Assembly (NCBI RefSeq): GCF_002050515.1
Contig: NZ_LTAY01000103.1
Location: 1 to 64,000 of the forward strand
Direction: 5' to 3'
DNA: 64,000 bases
Source: Clostridium thermobutyricum DSM 4928
GTDB lineage: Bacteria; Bacillota; Clostridia; Clostridiales; Clostridiaceae
The position numbers and the translations under genes were made by a program. How positions within the stretch are numbered: position 1 is the first letter of the stretch; each line of letters begins with the position of its first letter. The notes under the pieces were generated by a model that was not told the DNA's origin, did not search any database, and was given only the letters and a program-made list of their open reading frames with translations. Shown here piece by piece: positions 7,449 through 16,201 of this stretch.

Positions 7449-8945
7449 TTATTCTTTATTTAGAGCATTTATATATGCAAGTACACTCGCCTCTATAACA
7501 TCTGTACTTACTCCTCTTCCTATAACTGTCTTATCTTTAGATTCCAATTTTATTGAAACCTCTCCTAATGCATCAGCTCCACTTGTTATAGCGCTTATAT
7601 TATAATCTTTAATTTCTCTATTGCTACCTAATAATCTCTCAATAGCATTATATAAAGCATTTACAGGTCCATCTCCACATGCTGCTTCTTCTTTTACTTG
7701 TCCATCGATTTCTAAACTTACTGTAGCTGTAGAAGTTATTTTATTTCCTGTACTTACATTAAAAGATTTTAATTTATATTTTTCTTCTAGCTCTATTCTT
7801 CCATGATTTAAAATTGCTTCTATATCTTTATCTGAAATTTCTTTTTTCTTATCAGCTAATTCTTTAAATTTAATGAATGCTTCTTGTATATCCTCTTTTA
7901 AAATATCATATCCAAGCTCTTTTACTCTATTTTCAAATGCATGCCTTCCTGAATGTTTTCCAAGTACCATATTATTTGTTTTAAATCCAACTGATTCTGG
8001 AGTCATTATTTCATAAGTCTCTCTATTTGTTAAAACTCCATGCTGATGTATTCCTGATTCATGAGCAAATGCATTTGCCCCAACTATAGCTTTGTTAGGC
8101 TGTACTTTTACTCCTGTAAAATGAGAAACTAAGCTTGACAATCTATAAATTTTTTCAGTATTTACATCTAAATTAATTTTATAAATATCATTTCTTGTTT
8201 TAAGAGCCATTATTATTTCTTCTAATGCTGCATTCCCAGCTCTTTCTCCAAGTCCATTTACTGCACACTCAATTTGCTCTGCTCCATTTTCAATTGCAGC
8301 TAAAGAATTAGCTACTGCTAATCCTAAATCATTATGACAATGGACACTTAATATAACATTTTCTATTCCATTTACATTTTCTTTTATGTCTTTTATTAAT
8401 TTTCCAAATTCATTAGGAGTTGAATATCCTACTGTATCAGGAATATTTAAAACTGTTGCTCCTGCTTCTATAGCAGTTTCTAGTACTTTATATAAAAACT
8501 CTTTTTCTGTTCTTGAACCATCCTCTGGTGAAAATTCAACCTCATCAACTAAAGTTTTTGCATAAGATACCATTTCTCTTATTTTTTCTAAAACTTCTTC
8601 TCTTGTCATTTTAAGCTTATACTTCATATGAATATCTGATGTAGCTAAAAAAGTATGAATTCTTTTTCTTTTAGCTTCTTTTATAGCTTCATATGCTGTA
8701 TTAATATCTTTTTTATTTGCTCTTGCTAAAGCATTTACAGTTGAATTTTTTATATTTTGAGCTATTAATTTTACTCCTTCAAAATCTCCTTTTGAAGTTA
8801 CAGGAAATCCAGCTTCAATAATATCAACCCCTAATACCTCAAGATTTTTAGCAATTTCTAATTTTTCTTTTGCATTTAAGCTTACCCCAGGTGTTTGTTC
8901 TCCATCTCTAAGTGTCGTATCAAAAATATATATTTTCTTTTTCAT
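7449..8945 (-). CDS. leuA: 2-isopropylmalate synthase
   Basis: LeuA condenses 2-oxoisovalerate with acetyl-CoA, the first committed step of leucine synthesis. The 498-residue product has the HMGL-like barrel opening FDTTLRDGEQTPGVS, metal ligands in SVHCHNDLG, the ESGIHQHG segment and a C-terminal LeuA regulatory domain (about 380-498, ending near the SGADALGEVSIKLES stretch). The ATG at 8945 has an AAGGAGGGG site; the longer open frame runs into the T-box terminator and is not a start. No other leu genes are adjacent. The leucine T-box supports LeuA over citramalate or homocitrate synthase. Confidence 0.88.
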   Translation of the reverse strand: MKKKIYIFDTTLRDGEQTPGVSLNAKEKLEIAKNLEVLGVDIIEAGFPVTSKGDFEGVKLIAQNIKNSTVNALARANKKDINTAYEAIKEAKRKRIHTFLATSDIHMKYKLKMTREEVLEKIREMVSYAKTLVDEVEFSPEDGSRTEKEFLYKVLETAIEAGATVLNIPDTVGYSTPNEFGKLIKDIKENVNGIENVILSVHCHNDLGLAVANSLAAIENGAEQIECAVNGLGERAGNAALEEIIMALKTRNDIYKINLDVNTEKIYRLSSLVSHFTGVKVQPNKAIVGANAFAHESGIHQHGVLTNRETYEIMTPESVGFKTNNMVLGKHSGRHAFENRVKELGYDILKEDIQEAFIKFKELADKKKEISDKDIEAILNHGRIELEEKYKLKSFNVSTGNKITSTATVSLEIDGQVKEEAACGDGPVNALYNAIERLLGSNREIKDYNISAITSGADALGEVSIKLESKDKTVIGRGVSTDVIEASVLAYINALNKE

Positions 8946-8965
8946 TTTCCCCTCCTTAAATATAT

Positions 8966-9182
8966 AAAAAAACCACGTAATCTCTCCTCTATTGGAGCGA
9001 ATTCGCGGTACCATCCAACTCTTTTCTTAATTTAAATAACGGAAATTTTCCGACATAATAAATATGCAAGCTCTAAGACAAGTTCAAAGATGATTATCTG
9101 TAGAGCTTTCACCATACCTCTACTCTCTTTAAGATATCTTTTCTTTTACTACTTCTTTTCATAGCCTTTTATTATTATTTTT
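8966..9182 (-). ncRNA. T-box leader, leucine type, with terminator
   Basis: On the minus strand the T-box core TGGATGGTACCGCGAA (9017-9002) is followed by a terminator in which ACCGCG (9009-9004) pairs with CGTGGT (8977-8972), with U7 at 8972-8966. The apical GGTGAAA motif is present in stem I, an AGUA motif lies on its 5-prime side, and the specifier loop reads GAA-CUU-G with CUU at 9082-9080, a leucine codon. Uncharged tRNA-Leu would stabilise the antiterminator and permit leuA transcription. The specifier assignment is by eye. Confidence 0.92.
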
Positions 9183-9188
9183 ATCCAT

Positions 9189-9217
9189 AATATACTATAA
9201 ATAACTTTATATATCAA
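9189..9217 (-). promoter_or_regulatory. promoter of the leuA T-box transcript
   Basis: TTGATA (9217-9212) and TATATT (9194-9189) are separated by 17 bases on the minus strand, placing the start near 9182. Confidence 0.7.
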
Positions 9218-9302
9218 TAAATATTTTTTTATTTTTTTGAATTATTACTAAAAACTCCTTTATTATGTTAATATATTCTTGTAAAAGAAAGGATGATATT
9301 TT

Positions 9303-10085
9303 ATGATAAAACTTATTGCAACTGATATGGATGGAACACTTTTAGATGGAGAAGGAAATTTACCTAAAGATTTCATAGAAACTTTTTATGAACTAAAAAA
9401 TAAAGGAATTAAATTTATTGCTGCTAGTGGAAGACCTTATTATACATTGTATCAAAACTTTGACCCTGTTAGTGATGATATTACTTATATTGCAGATAAC
9501 GGAGCAATGGTAGTTGAAAATGGAAAAATTACTTCTTATGAAAAAATGGAAGAGAAAGTTATAAAAGAAGTTTTAAAAGCTTGTGAAAAAATTGATAATA
9601 TAACTGTTATTCTTTGTGGATTAAAAAGAGCTTATCACAAACCTTGTTCTAAGGAAGCTTTAAATGAAATAAATAAATATTATATAAAGAAAAATGTAAT
9701 TAAAGATTACTCAGAAATAGATGATATAATATTTAAAATATCAATTTTAGATTTAGGTAAAGCAAAATATAATTCTTTTCCTATATTTAAAGAAAAATTT
9801 GATAAAAATCTGAGTGTTGTAATTTCAGGTGAGGTTTGGGTTGACTTTACTAATAAAGGAATAGATAAAGGAAATGCTCTTAAATTATTCAGAGAAAAAC
9901 ATGATATAGCTTTTGAAGAAACTATGGCTTTTGGTGATTTCTTTAATGATGTAGGAATGCTTAAGAATGCTTATTATAGTTTTGTCATGGAAAATGCTTC
10001 TGATGAAATGAAAAAGTATGGTAGATTTATTGCTAAAAAGAATACTGAAAATGGTGTTATAGAAGAAATAAAAAAATACATATAA
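9303..10085 (+). CDS. Cof-type HAD-superfamily hydrolase
   Basis: This is a haloacid-dehalogenase phosphatase of subclass IIB, which typically acts on sugar phosphates or nucleotides. The 260-residue protein has motif I DMDGTLLDGEG (nucleophile Asp and acid Asp), the SGRPYYTL segment of motif II, a lysine region and motif IV FGDFFNDVGML. The cap domain lies between about residues 85 and 190. GAAAGGATGA precedes the ATG. It is monocistronic with a terminator after it. The substrate cannot be read from the sequence. Confidence 0.9.
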   Translation: MIKLIATDMDGTLLDGEGNLPKDFIETFYELKNKGIKFIAASGRPYYTLYQNFDPVSDDITYIADNGAMVVENGKITSYEKMEEKVIKEVLKACEKIDNITVILCGLKRAYHKPCSKEALNEINKYYIKKNVIKDYSEIDDIIFKISILDLGKAKYNSFPIFKEKFDKNLSVVISGEVWVDFTNKGIDKGNALKLFREKHDIAFEETMAFGDFFNDVGMLKNAYYSFVMENASDEMKKYGRFIAKKNTENGVIEEIKKYI

Positions 10086-10086
10086 A

Positions 10087-10128
10087 ATAAACTCCTAAAA
10101 AAGCTTGTCTCTTTTAGGAGTTTTATTT
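10087..10128. terminator. terminator between the HAD hydrolase and the L,D-transpeptidase
   Basis: AACTCCTAAAA (10090-10100) pairs with TTTTAGGAGTT (10112-10122), followed by TTTATTTTT. It can serve the plus gene and possibly the converging minus gene. Confidence 0.85.
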
Positions 10129-10162
10129 TTAATAAAATTCTTTTTAATTTCTTTTTAGCTTT

Positions 10163-11620
10163 TTAATAACAAACTATTGGCATGCTTCCATCAATATTAT
10201 TAAATATTATTTCAGCAACTTTATAAGGAAGATTTACACATCCATGAGATCCATTTGAAACATATATATTTCCTCCAAATTGACTTCTCCATGTTGCATC
10301 ATGTAGTCCTATTCCACCATTAAAAGGCATCCAGAAATCTACTGGTGTTCTATAATTCTCACCAGTTAAAACTGCTTTTTTTTGTTTATAAGTAAGCTTA
10401 TAAACCCCAGCTGGAGTTGCCCAACCTCTTGACTTATTTCCTGTTACAATATCACTATCTACTAGCAATTTTCCATTTTTATAAAACCAAATATGCTGTC
10501 CACCTAAGCTTATTTCTACATATGAATTTCCAATATCATTTCCATTGTATATATTTCCTTTTTCTGAAAATACAGGCTCTCTAGTAATGTTTTCACCTTT
10601 TTTAATTGAAGAAATTATTTTTTTTACTTCTTCAGCTTGATCAACTGAATATCCATAATTTCCTCCAGATACATTAACTATTTTTCCTGTAGAAGTTTTA
10701 AAGCTTCTAATTTTTCCTTTAGTATTATATTGGAGAGCTATTTTATATGCATAATTAGCTACTTTTTTCTTATTTATATTTATATTCATATCTTTATCTA
10801 CTGAAAACCAATCATTTATTTCATTCTTATCTAAAGTTAAATTTTTTCCTCCAAAACTATAATTTAAATTAGTATTTAACATATTATTTAATTCTTCTTT
10901 TGTCCTTAATACTTCCTCTGAATCTTTTCCATATTTAGGTTTAATATATACACCTTTTTCTTCTAAATTTATAGTTCTTTCTCCACTTTCAATTCCTTCT
11001 TCTATAGCTTTTATTAAAAGTTTTTTGTCAACTTTACTTCCTTGTTCCTCTTCAATTATGACAAAACTTCCATCTTCATATTTAAAAGAAGCATTTTTAG
11101 GCTCAATTACATTTTCTTTTTTAAAGAATACAAATTTATCTATTTTATTAGACAATTTATTTTTATCATATGTAATTGAATTATTTAAAATCTCTGCTGA
11201 TGGATCAAATAGATTTATTATCCATGAAAAAGGATTTTGTGATTTTAAAATGTCATTTAATTTTTCTTCTCCATTAAAATTTAAATCTATATCACTAGCG
11301 TTTATCTTCTCAATTTTATCTTTTCCTTCAATAGTTAACTCATAATTTTTTAAACTATTCTCTATTTTATCTTTTGCTTCTAACGTAGTATTTGCTGAAA
11401 CATCTATATTATTAATTAAAAATCCAATATGAAATTTATCTTTAAAATATAGGCTTCCTCCTAAATATATTACTAAAATGATTCCTATTATAGTTCCTAA
11501 AATAATTATTTTTTTCTTCTTATCTATATTTCCTTCTTCATTTTGAGAAGTTTTTTCATTTGTTTCTATTTTAACCTTATCTACATTTTCTTTTTTATCT
11601 TTTTCTCCTAGTTTTTTCAA
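10163..11620 (-). CDS. membrane-anchored L,D-transpeptidase (YkuD) with PG_binding_4 domains
   Basis: The enzyme makes 3-3 cross-links or attaches groups to peptidoglycan. The 485-residue protein has a Lys/Glu-rich cytoplasmic tail (1-36), one membrane segment (about 37-58), two regions resembling PG_binding_4 domains (about 65-340) and a C-terminal YkuD domain (about 365-485) with the catalytic GSHGCVNLP motif and an upstream histidine in GLHDATW. It starts with TTG behind GGGGGAATG. This layout is common in Clostridium and the active site is intact. Confidence 0.93.
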   Translation of the reverse strand: MKKLGEKDKKENVDKVKIETNEKTSQNEEGNIDKKKKIIILGTIIGIILVIYLGGSLYFKDKFHIGFLINNIDVSANTTLEAKDKIENSLKNYELTIEGKDKIEKINASDIDLNFNGEEKLNDILKSQNPFSWIINLFDPSAEILNNSITYDKNKLSNKIDKFVFFKKENVIEPKNASFKYEDGSFVIIEEEQGSKVDKKLLIKAIEEGIESGERTINLEEKGVYIKPKYGKDSEEVLRTKEELNNMLNTNLNYSFGGKNLTLDKNEINDWFSVDKDMNININKKKVANYAYKIALQYNTKGKIRSFKTSTGKIVNVSGGNYGYSVDQAEEVKKIISSIKKGENITREPVFSEKGNIYNGNDIGNSYVEISLGGQHIWFYKNGKLLVDSDIVTGNKSRGWATPAGVYKLTYKQKKAVLTGENYRTPVDFWMPFNGGIGLHDATWRSQFGGNIYVSNGSHGCVNLPYKVAEIIFNNIDGSMPIVCY

Positions 11621-11687
11621 TCACATTCCCCCTTTACAAATAATGCTTTACTATTCATACTATGCAATATGATTGAAAATTAGAAAT

Positions 11688-11718
11688 AAAAAATGCACAT
11701 TATAAATGTGCATTTTTT
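11688..11718 (-). terminator. terminator of the GNAT gene
   Basis: A 12-base arm AAAAATGCACAT is mirrored by ATGTGCATTTTT with a short TATAA loop; T runs occur on both strands. Confidence 0.85.
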
Positions 11719-11720
11719 TC

Positions 11721-12305
11721 TTATATTTTATATATCATTTTTAGTTCTTTTTCATTTTTTAATTTATATCCAAACGATTTATAAAAACTAACCAATTTTT
11801 CATTATTTGCTCTGAGGGAAATTTTATGATATCTATTTTCTACAGCATCATTTAAAACTGCTTCTAATAATATATGACTATAACCAAGTCCTCTATACTC
11901 TTCTTTTACATATATATTAGATAAGTAATATTCATTAAATAAACATTCACTTGAAAATAAATATTTAACCATTTCAAATATAAAAATAATTTTATCTTTT
12001 ATTGATTTTTGCATTTTATATAATTTTATATCTGATTTCATGGTTTTAAACTTTAATTTTCTTCCTTCAAAAGCCAAAAAGAAACCTATTAATTGATTGT
12101 TTTTCTTAAGTACTTTGAAATTGGTATAAGAAAATCTATTACCTTTTTCAAGCATTAACCTTCTCAAAACTTTTATATGATTATTATAATCTCCATTTCC
12201 CCATTCTTTTGTTGGATTTTTTTCTGTTTCGTAAAGCATTTTACTGAGTTCATCTACATCTTCTTTTTCTGCAAATCTTATATTACAATTTTCCCCTGAT
12301 TTCAA
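11721..12305 (-). CDS. GNAT-family N-acetyltransferase
   Basis: The 194-residue protein has a GNAT fold: an N-terminal strand with NIRFAEKEDVDELSKML, and the acetyl-CoA-binding loop in YVKEEYRGLGYSHILLEAV (Q/RxxGxG/A type). The terminal segment FYKSFGYKLKNE is also typical. It starts with TTG behind AAGGGGAATAAG. The substrate is unknown. It is monocistronic, flanked by a terminator and a 165-base AT-rich gap. Confidence 0.85.
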   Translation of the reverse strand: MKSGENCNIRFAEKEDVDELSKMLYETEKNPTKEWGNGDYNNHIKVLRRLMLEKGNRFSYTNFKVLKKNNQLIGFFLAFEGRKLKFKTMKSDIKLYKMQKSIKDKIIFIFEMVKYLFSSECLFNEYYLSNIYVKEEYRGLGYSHILLEAVLNDAVENRYHKISLRANNEKLVSFYKSFGYKLKNEKELKMIYKI

Positions 12306-12437
12306 ATCTTATTCCCCTTCTTATATTTATAATTTATTATATAAAAATATATTTATTAAAATACTTTTTAATAAGTATATTAGCAATATATTTTAATTTA
12401 TTCTTATTTTATAAATTTTGCAATAGTAAATTTATAA

Positions 12438-12470
12438 AAATAACAAGGTATAAAATACCTTGTTATTTTT
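12438..12470 (-). terminator. terminator of the 2-hydroxyacid dehydrogenase gene
   Basis: AATAACAAGGTAT pairs with ATACCTTGTTATT across a three-base loop (12440-12465 region), with T-rich flanks on both strands. Confidence 0.85.
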
Positions 12471-13430
12471 TTATAATTCAACTCTATTTCTCTTTTCTCC
12501 ATTATAGAAAGCTTTTATATTTTCTATAATACCATTAAACAGTCTTTCTCTTGCTTCTACACTAGCCCAAGCAATATGAGGAGTTAAAATTAATTTTTCT
12601 TTATTTTTAACTTTTAATAAAGGACTATCTATAGGCATTGGTTCTACTTTAAATACATCTAAAGCAGCACCAGCTATTAAATCTTCATCTATAGCTTTTA
12701 CTAAATCTTCTTCAACAACTATAGGTCCTCTTCCCATATTTATAAGTATTGCACTTTTTTTCATTTTAGAAAGATTTTCATAATTTATTAAACCTTCTGT
12801 TTTTTCATTTAAAGGTGCGTGAATAGAAATAATATCACTTTCTTTTAATATAGTATCTAAATCTACTCTTTTATATTTATCACTATTATTTCTTCCTGAA
12901 GCTGAGAAATACGTTACTTCTGCTCCAAATGCATCACATACTTTAGCAACTTCACGTCCAATTGTTCCAAGCCCTATGATTCCCCATTTCTTGTTTTGAA
13001 TATCAATAAATGGTCTATCTAAATTTGTAAATAATCCTGACTTTGAATACTCTCCTGATTTTACAAAATTATCATAATAAGCTATTTGATTATTTAATGC
13101 AAATAAAGTTGCAAATGTATGTTGTACAACAGTTGGAGTTGAATATCCTGCTACATTAGTAACTGCAATTCCTTTTTCTTTTGCATAAGCTATATCAATA
13201 TTATTAAAACCTGTTGCCATTTCACAAATAAGTTCTAAATTTTTAGCTTCATCTATAACTTCCTTACTAATAACAACTTTGTTTGTCAAAATTATATTAG
13301 CATTTTTTACTCTTTCTATCGTTTCATCTTTTGAAGTAGTTTGATAGATTACAACTTCTCCAAACTCTTTTAAAAGATTAACATCAAACTCTCCAATAGT
13401 TTTTGCATCTAAAACAACTATTTTCTTCAT
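12471..13430 (-). CDS. D-isomer-specific 2-hydroxyacid dehydrogenase
   Basis: This NAD-dependent enzyme reduces a 2-oxoacid such as hydroxypyruvate or glyoxylate. The 319 residues show the Rossmann motif GIIGLGTIGREVA (near residue 150), the substrate arginine in NMGRGPIV, the glutamate in DVFKVEP and the catalytic histidine in LTPHIAWAS. Length and the VTNVAGYSTPTVVQHT stretch resemble the glycerate dehydrogenase/hydroxypyruvate reductase group. AAGGGGATATAT precedes the ATG. The exact substrate is not certain. Confidence 0.9.
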   Translation of the reverse strand: MKKIVVLDAKTIGEFDVNLLKEFGEVVIYQTTSKDETIERVKNANIILTNKVVISKEVIDEAKNLELICEMATGFNNIDIAYAKEKGIAVTNVAGYSTPTVVQHTFATLFALNNQIAYYDNFVKSGEYSKSGLFTNLDRPFIDIQNKKWGIIGLGTIGREVAKVCDAFGAEVTYFSASGRNNSDKYKRVDLDTILKESDIISIHAPLNEKTEGLINYENLSKMKKSAILINMGRGPIVVEEDLVKAIDEDLIAGAALDVFKVEPMPIDSPLLKVKNKEKLILTPHIAWASVEARERLFNGIIENIKAFYNGEKRNRVEL

Positions 13431-13506
13431 ATATATCCCCTTCCTAAATCTGCTGTATTTTTATTTTACCATATCTTAATCATATTATTATTAATTAAAA
13501 GTTACG

Positions 13507-14367
13507 TTAACTAATTAAAGCTCCAATTATAAATGGAATCCATAAACATAATGGATATATAAAATAGAAAGGTTTCTTTATTTTTAATCCTTCTTTTTCA
13601 TTATATAGAAGTATAAATATTATTCCAAAAAACATCATCCATTGCGGAGCAGCTAATAATGCTTTTACTGTAAACCCTGGAACAAGTAATCCACTCAATA
13701 CAAAAAGTCCTGTTATAATCATTCTTTTATTGTTTCTAAATTCATAAATTATAAAAGCAAATGCAGGTCCTATTATTGATGTTTCTGTAAAAATACAAAT
13801 TGCGAAAACTATAAGGACTTTTATTACACTTCTCTTATCAGTACCATTTTTAGATCCATCTAATGCCTTTAATAATACGAGTATTCCTGCTAATACTAAA
13901 AACATATTATTTCCTAAAATAGATATTTGAAAATTAACTTCTCTTAAGACTACATTAGTTCCTACACTTAATACAAAAATAAAAATCATTACCATTCCAT
14001 CATTTAAGCACTTATCTTTAAAATTTAAAATTAAAAATATTAAAGCAATTATAATTAGTCCTATTATATAAGCGTATGATTTAGAACTTAAATTATTATA
14101 ATTTAATCTTCCTTCTGGTCCCTTCATTAATGCAAGAGAAATAATAAAATTTCCTATTAATAATATTTCCCCACCCATCATTAATCTTTTTATATATTTT
14201 TCTAAAGATGTAGTATGATAATAACCATCAACTACTAAAAATATAACTACTGGCATAACTAATACACCAGGATAATTAAGCCAAAATGGCATATGTGGTA
14301 TAAACCTAGCAATACTACCTAAAATAAAAAGTATTACTAATATAATTTTTATTTTAAATCTATCCAT
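13507..14367 (-). CDS. TraX-like multi-pass membrane protein
   Basis: The 286-residue protein has about eight to ten hydrophobic segments. The N-terminal stretch KIILVILFILGSIARFIPHM and the following FLVVDGYYHTTSLEKYIKRL resemble the TraX family, whose founding member acetylates F pilin but which is widespread in Firmicutes with unknown substrates. No conjugation genes are nearby, so a role in conjugation is unlikely. AAAGGAG precedes the ATG. The family call is from motif memory and moderately sure. Confidence 0.65.
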   Translation of the reverse strand: MDRFKIKIILVILFILGSIARFIPHMPFWLNYPGVLVMPVVIFLVVDGYYHTTSLEKYIKRLMMGGEILLIGNFIISLALMKGPEGRLNYNNLSSKSYAYIIGLIIIALIFLILNFKDKCLNDGMVMIFIFVLSVGTNVVLREVNFQISILGNNMFLVLAGILVLLKALDGSKNGTDKRSVIKVLIVFAICIFTETSIIGPAFAFIIYEFRNNKRMIITGLFVLSGLLVPGFTVKALLAAPQWMMFFGIIFILLYNEKEGLKIKKPFYFIYPLCLWIPFIIGALIS

Positions 14368-14515
14368 TTTTTCTCCTTTTCTTCTGTATTCTTCTTTTTC
14401 ATCTAAAATTATACAACGTCTATCTTTACTTTAAAAGTTTTTTATAATAATATAGCTTTTATAAAGGTAATTCTATTATCTTTATAAAATGATATACAAG
14501 AAAGGATATTTATAT

Positions 14516-15385
14516 ATGTTTATTTTATCATACGAATTTTCTTCTAATAACATAGATGAAAAAATAGAATTGCTTCAAATAAATGATATATTTGATGCTT
14601 TTTATGAAAATCCATTAGAAATAACAACTGACGAATTTGGATATGGATATTTAGAAAAAGAAAATGTGACTATAATACTAAAAGTAGCTTTTAATGGTGA
14701 TCCTAAAGATTTAGATGATTTTAAAGAAAAAGTTTCTTCTATATTAGGAAAACCCCCTATTAATATGGAAGAAATTAATTATAATTATGAAAGCTTTAAA
14801 ATGCCACCTATAGAATTGAAAAATAATTGGGTTTTATGTGATCCTTCTGATTCAAGTGAATTTGAAGATAAAAATGTAATAAACTTTATTTCACAAGGAG
14901 CCTTTGGAACAGGATTACACGAAACAACTTCAGATATATTAAATTATATATTATCAAAAGATTTTACTGGGAAAAAAGTTTTAGATATAGGTACAGGTTC
15001 TGGTATACTTTCAATAGCAACTGCTATTAAAAATGCTGATGAAGTAGTATCACTAGATATAAGAGATGTAACAGATGAAGTCACATTAAATTCTAGCTTA
15101 AATAATCTTTCTAATATAAAAATTAAAATTGGTGATGCTTTAAGCGAAAATTTAATAGATGATATTAAATATGATTGGATATATATAAATATTGGTGGTG
15201 AAGAGACTACTATGTTTATGGATTTTATAAAAAATCATTTATCTATTAATGGATATCTTCTTGTATCAGGTTTAGTTACTTGGAGTTATGAAAAAATTAA
15301 AGATTTTATTTTAGAAAATGGCTTTAAAGTTGAATCTGAATTAAACACTAATGAATGGTGCACTTCTATTTTTAAAAGAATTTAA
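14516..15385 (+). CDS. PrmA-like class I SAM methyltransferase (paralogue)
   Basis: The 289-residue protein has a PrmA-like layout: an N-terminal alpha/beta region and a SAM domain with QGAFGTGLHETTSD and VLDIGTGSGILSIA. The true prmA lies at 39924-40865, so this is a second, divergent copy. The NIGGEE stretch stands where PrmA has NI-based catalytic residues (NIIAE in the other copy). I chose ATG 14516, eight bases after AAGAAAGGA; an ATG at 14489 has no ribosome site. The methylated substrate is unknown. Confidence 0.82.
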   Translation: MFILSYEFSSNNIDEKIELLQINDIFDAFYENPLEITTDEFGYGYLEKENVTIILKVAFNGDPKDLDDFKEKVSSILGKPPINMEEINYNYESFKMPPIELKNNWVLCDPSDSSEFEDKNVINFISQGAFGTGLHETTSDILNYILSKDFTGKKVLDIGTGSGILSIATAIKNADEVVSLDIRDVTDEVTLNSSLNNLSNIKIKIGDALSENLIDDIKYDWIYINIGGEETTMFMDFIKNHLSINGYLLVSGLVTWSYEKIKDFILENGFKVESELNTNEWCTSIFKRI

Positions 15386-15418
15386 TAAAAGATGAGGATT
15401 TCCTCATCTTTTTATTTT
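15386..15418. terminator. bidirectional terminator after the PrmA-like gene
   Basis: AAAGATGAGGA is mirrored by TCCTCATCTTT, with A and T runs on the flanks, between two converging genes. Confidence 0.85.
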
Positions 15419-15732
15419 GATTTTTTCTTCTTTTTAATATTCATTCTAACTTGATCTCTTTTTGCTTTTTGCTTTAGTGATTTTTCAGCTGCTAATCTTT
15501 CATCTTGTTTTTTAGCAATCTTTTCTAACTGCTTAACAAATATAAACCAAGCCCAAGTAAAAATTCCCCACATTATAAAAAGAACTATTATTGATGCCGT
15601 AATATTTTGATTTGAAAAAATATTCATTAAAAAAATCACAGAACTCAATATAAATCCAGCTTTTATAGAAGTTTTCCTATAATAACTTTTATTTTCCAAG
15701 CATTTTTGTATGTATACATCTATAAATTGCAT
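15412..15732 (-). CDS. small membrane protein with basic tail, function unknown
   Basis: I do not recognise this 106-residue protein. It has two hydrophobic segments (about residues 25-40 and 46-68, the second with the aromatic stretch WGIFTWAWFIF) and then a strongly basic, helical C-terminal tail ending KKKKKSK, which should lie in the cytoplasm and may touch nucleic acid or acidic lipids. A GGAGAGGA site precedes the ATG. It stands alone, convergent to the PrmA-like gene. Confidence 0.65.
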   Translation of the reverse strand: MQFIDVYIQKCLENKSYYRKTSIKAGFILSSVIFLMNIFSNQNITASIIVLFIMWGIFTWAWFIFVKQLEKIAKKQDERLAAEKSLKQKAKRDQVRMNIKKKKKSK

Positions 15733-16119
15733 ATTCCTCTCCTACCTCTCATTAATTTATATATTCTATATATTTTCTTAAATTCCTTTTTAATGTAAAA
15801 ATTAAATGCTTTTAAAATGAAAATACCTATTTTAAATATATTTGATTTGTTAAAATTTAATGTACAAATTCATTTTTTATATATAATTATTGAAATCGAA
15901 CCCCTTTTTGGAATAATTTAGATTTTGTAACCTTTTTGTTTCTTTTTTATATATGGATTTTTTTTACTTTTCTTTCTAAACTAATAGTTATCTTGCTTAT
16001 AGAGCATAATATAAAATTTTTTTATTCACTTTTTTAAAAATTTTAAATTTTCTAAATATTAAGAAATTAGCTAAATATGTCTTTTTAATGTATAATATTA
16101 ATAAATTATTAATTAAAAA
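15733..16119. other. non-coding AT-rich gap upstream of the wall-protein gene
   Basis: No open frame of note is present. The stretch is T-rich on the plus strand, with a GAACCCCTTTTTGG patch near 15900 and a TGTATAAT at about 16089-16096 that could be a -10. I see no clear RNA structure. Together with the WalR box and promoter it makes a long control region. Confidence 0.4.
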
Positions 16120-16136
16120 ATTACATAAGGGTTACA
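16120..16136 (-). promoter_or_regulatory. WalR (YycF) type binding box
   Basis: On the minus strand the sequence TGTAACCCTTATGTAAT fits the published WalR consensus TGTWAH-N5-TGTWAH at every defined position. It lies directly upstream of, and touching, the -35 region of the 3D-domain wall-protein gene. Wall hydrolases with 3D or coiled-coil CwlO-like parts are classic WalRK targets. Box seen directly; binding inferred. Confidence 0.7.
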
Positions 16137-16161
16137 AAACTTAATAACCTTATGTTATAAT
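16132..16161 (+). promoter_or_regulatory. promoter of the 3D-domain wall-protein gene
   Basis: An extended -10 TGTTATAAT (16153-16161) is strong; the -35 is weak (TTACAA, 16132-16137, 18-base spacing). A weak -35 beside a WalR box suits activation. Confidence 0.6.
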
Positions 16162-16201
16162 ACATAAATATCAACGGTTTATGTTAGGAGGTTGTTGAAA
16201 C

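Noticed and set aside
8946-9014. N-terminal extension of the leuA frame (23 codons)
   Set aside because: It overlaps the T-box terminator, and the ATG at 8945 has AAGGAGGGG.
15733-16119. Small RNA in the gap before the 3D-domain gene
   Set aside because: No terminator hairpin or conserved motif was visible; only AT-rich sequence.
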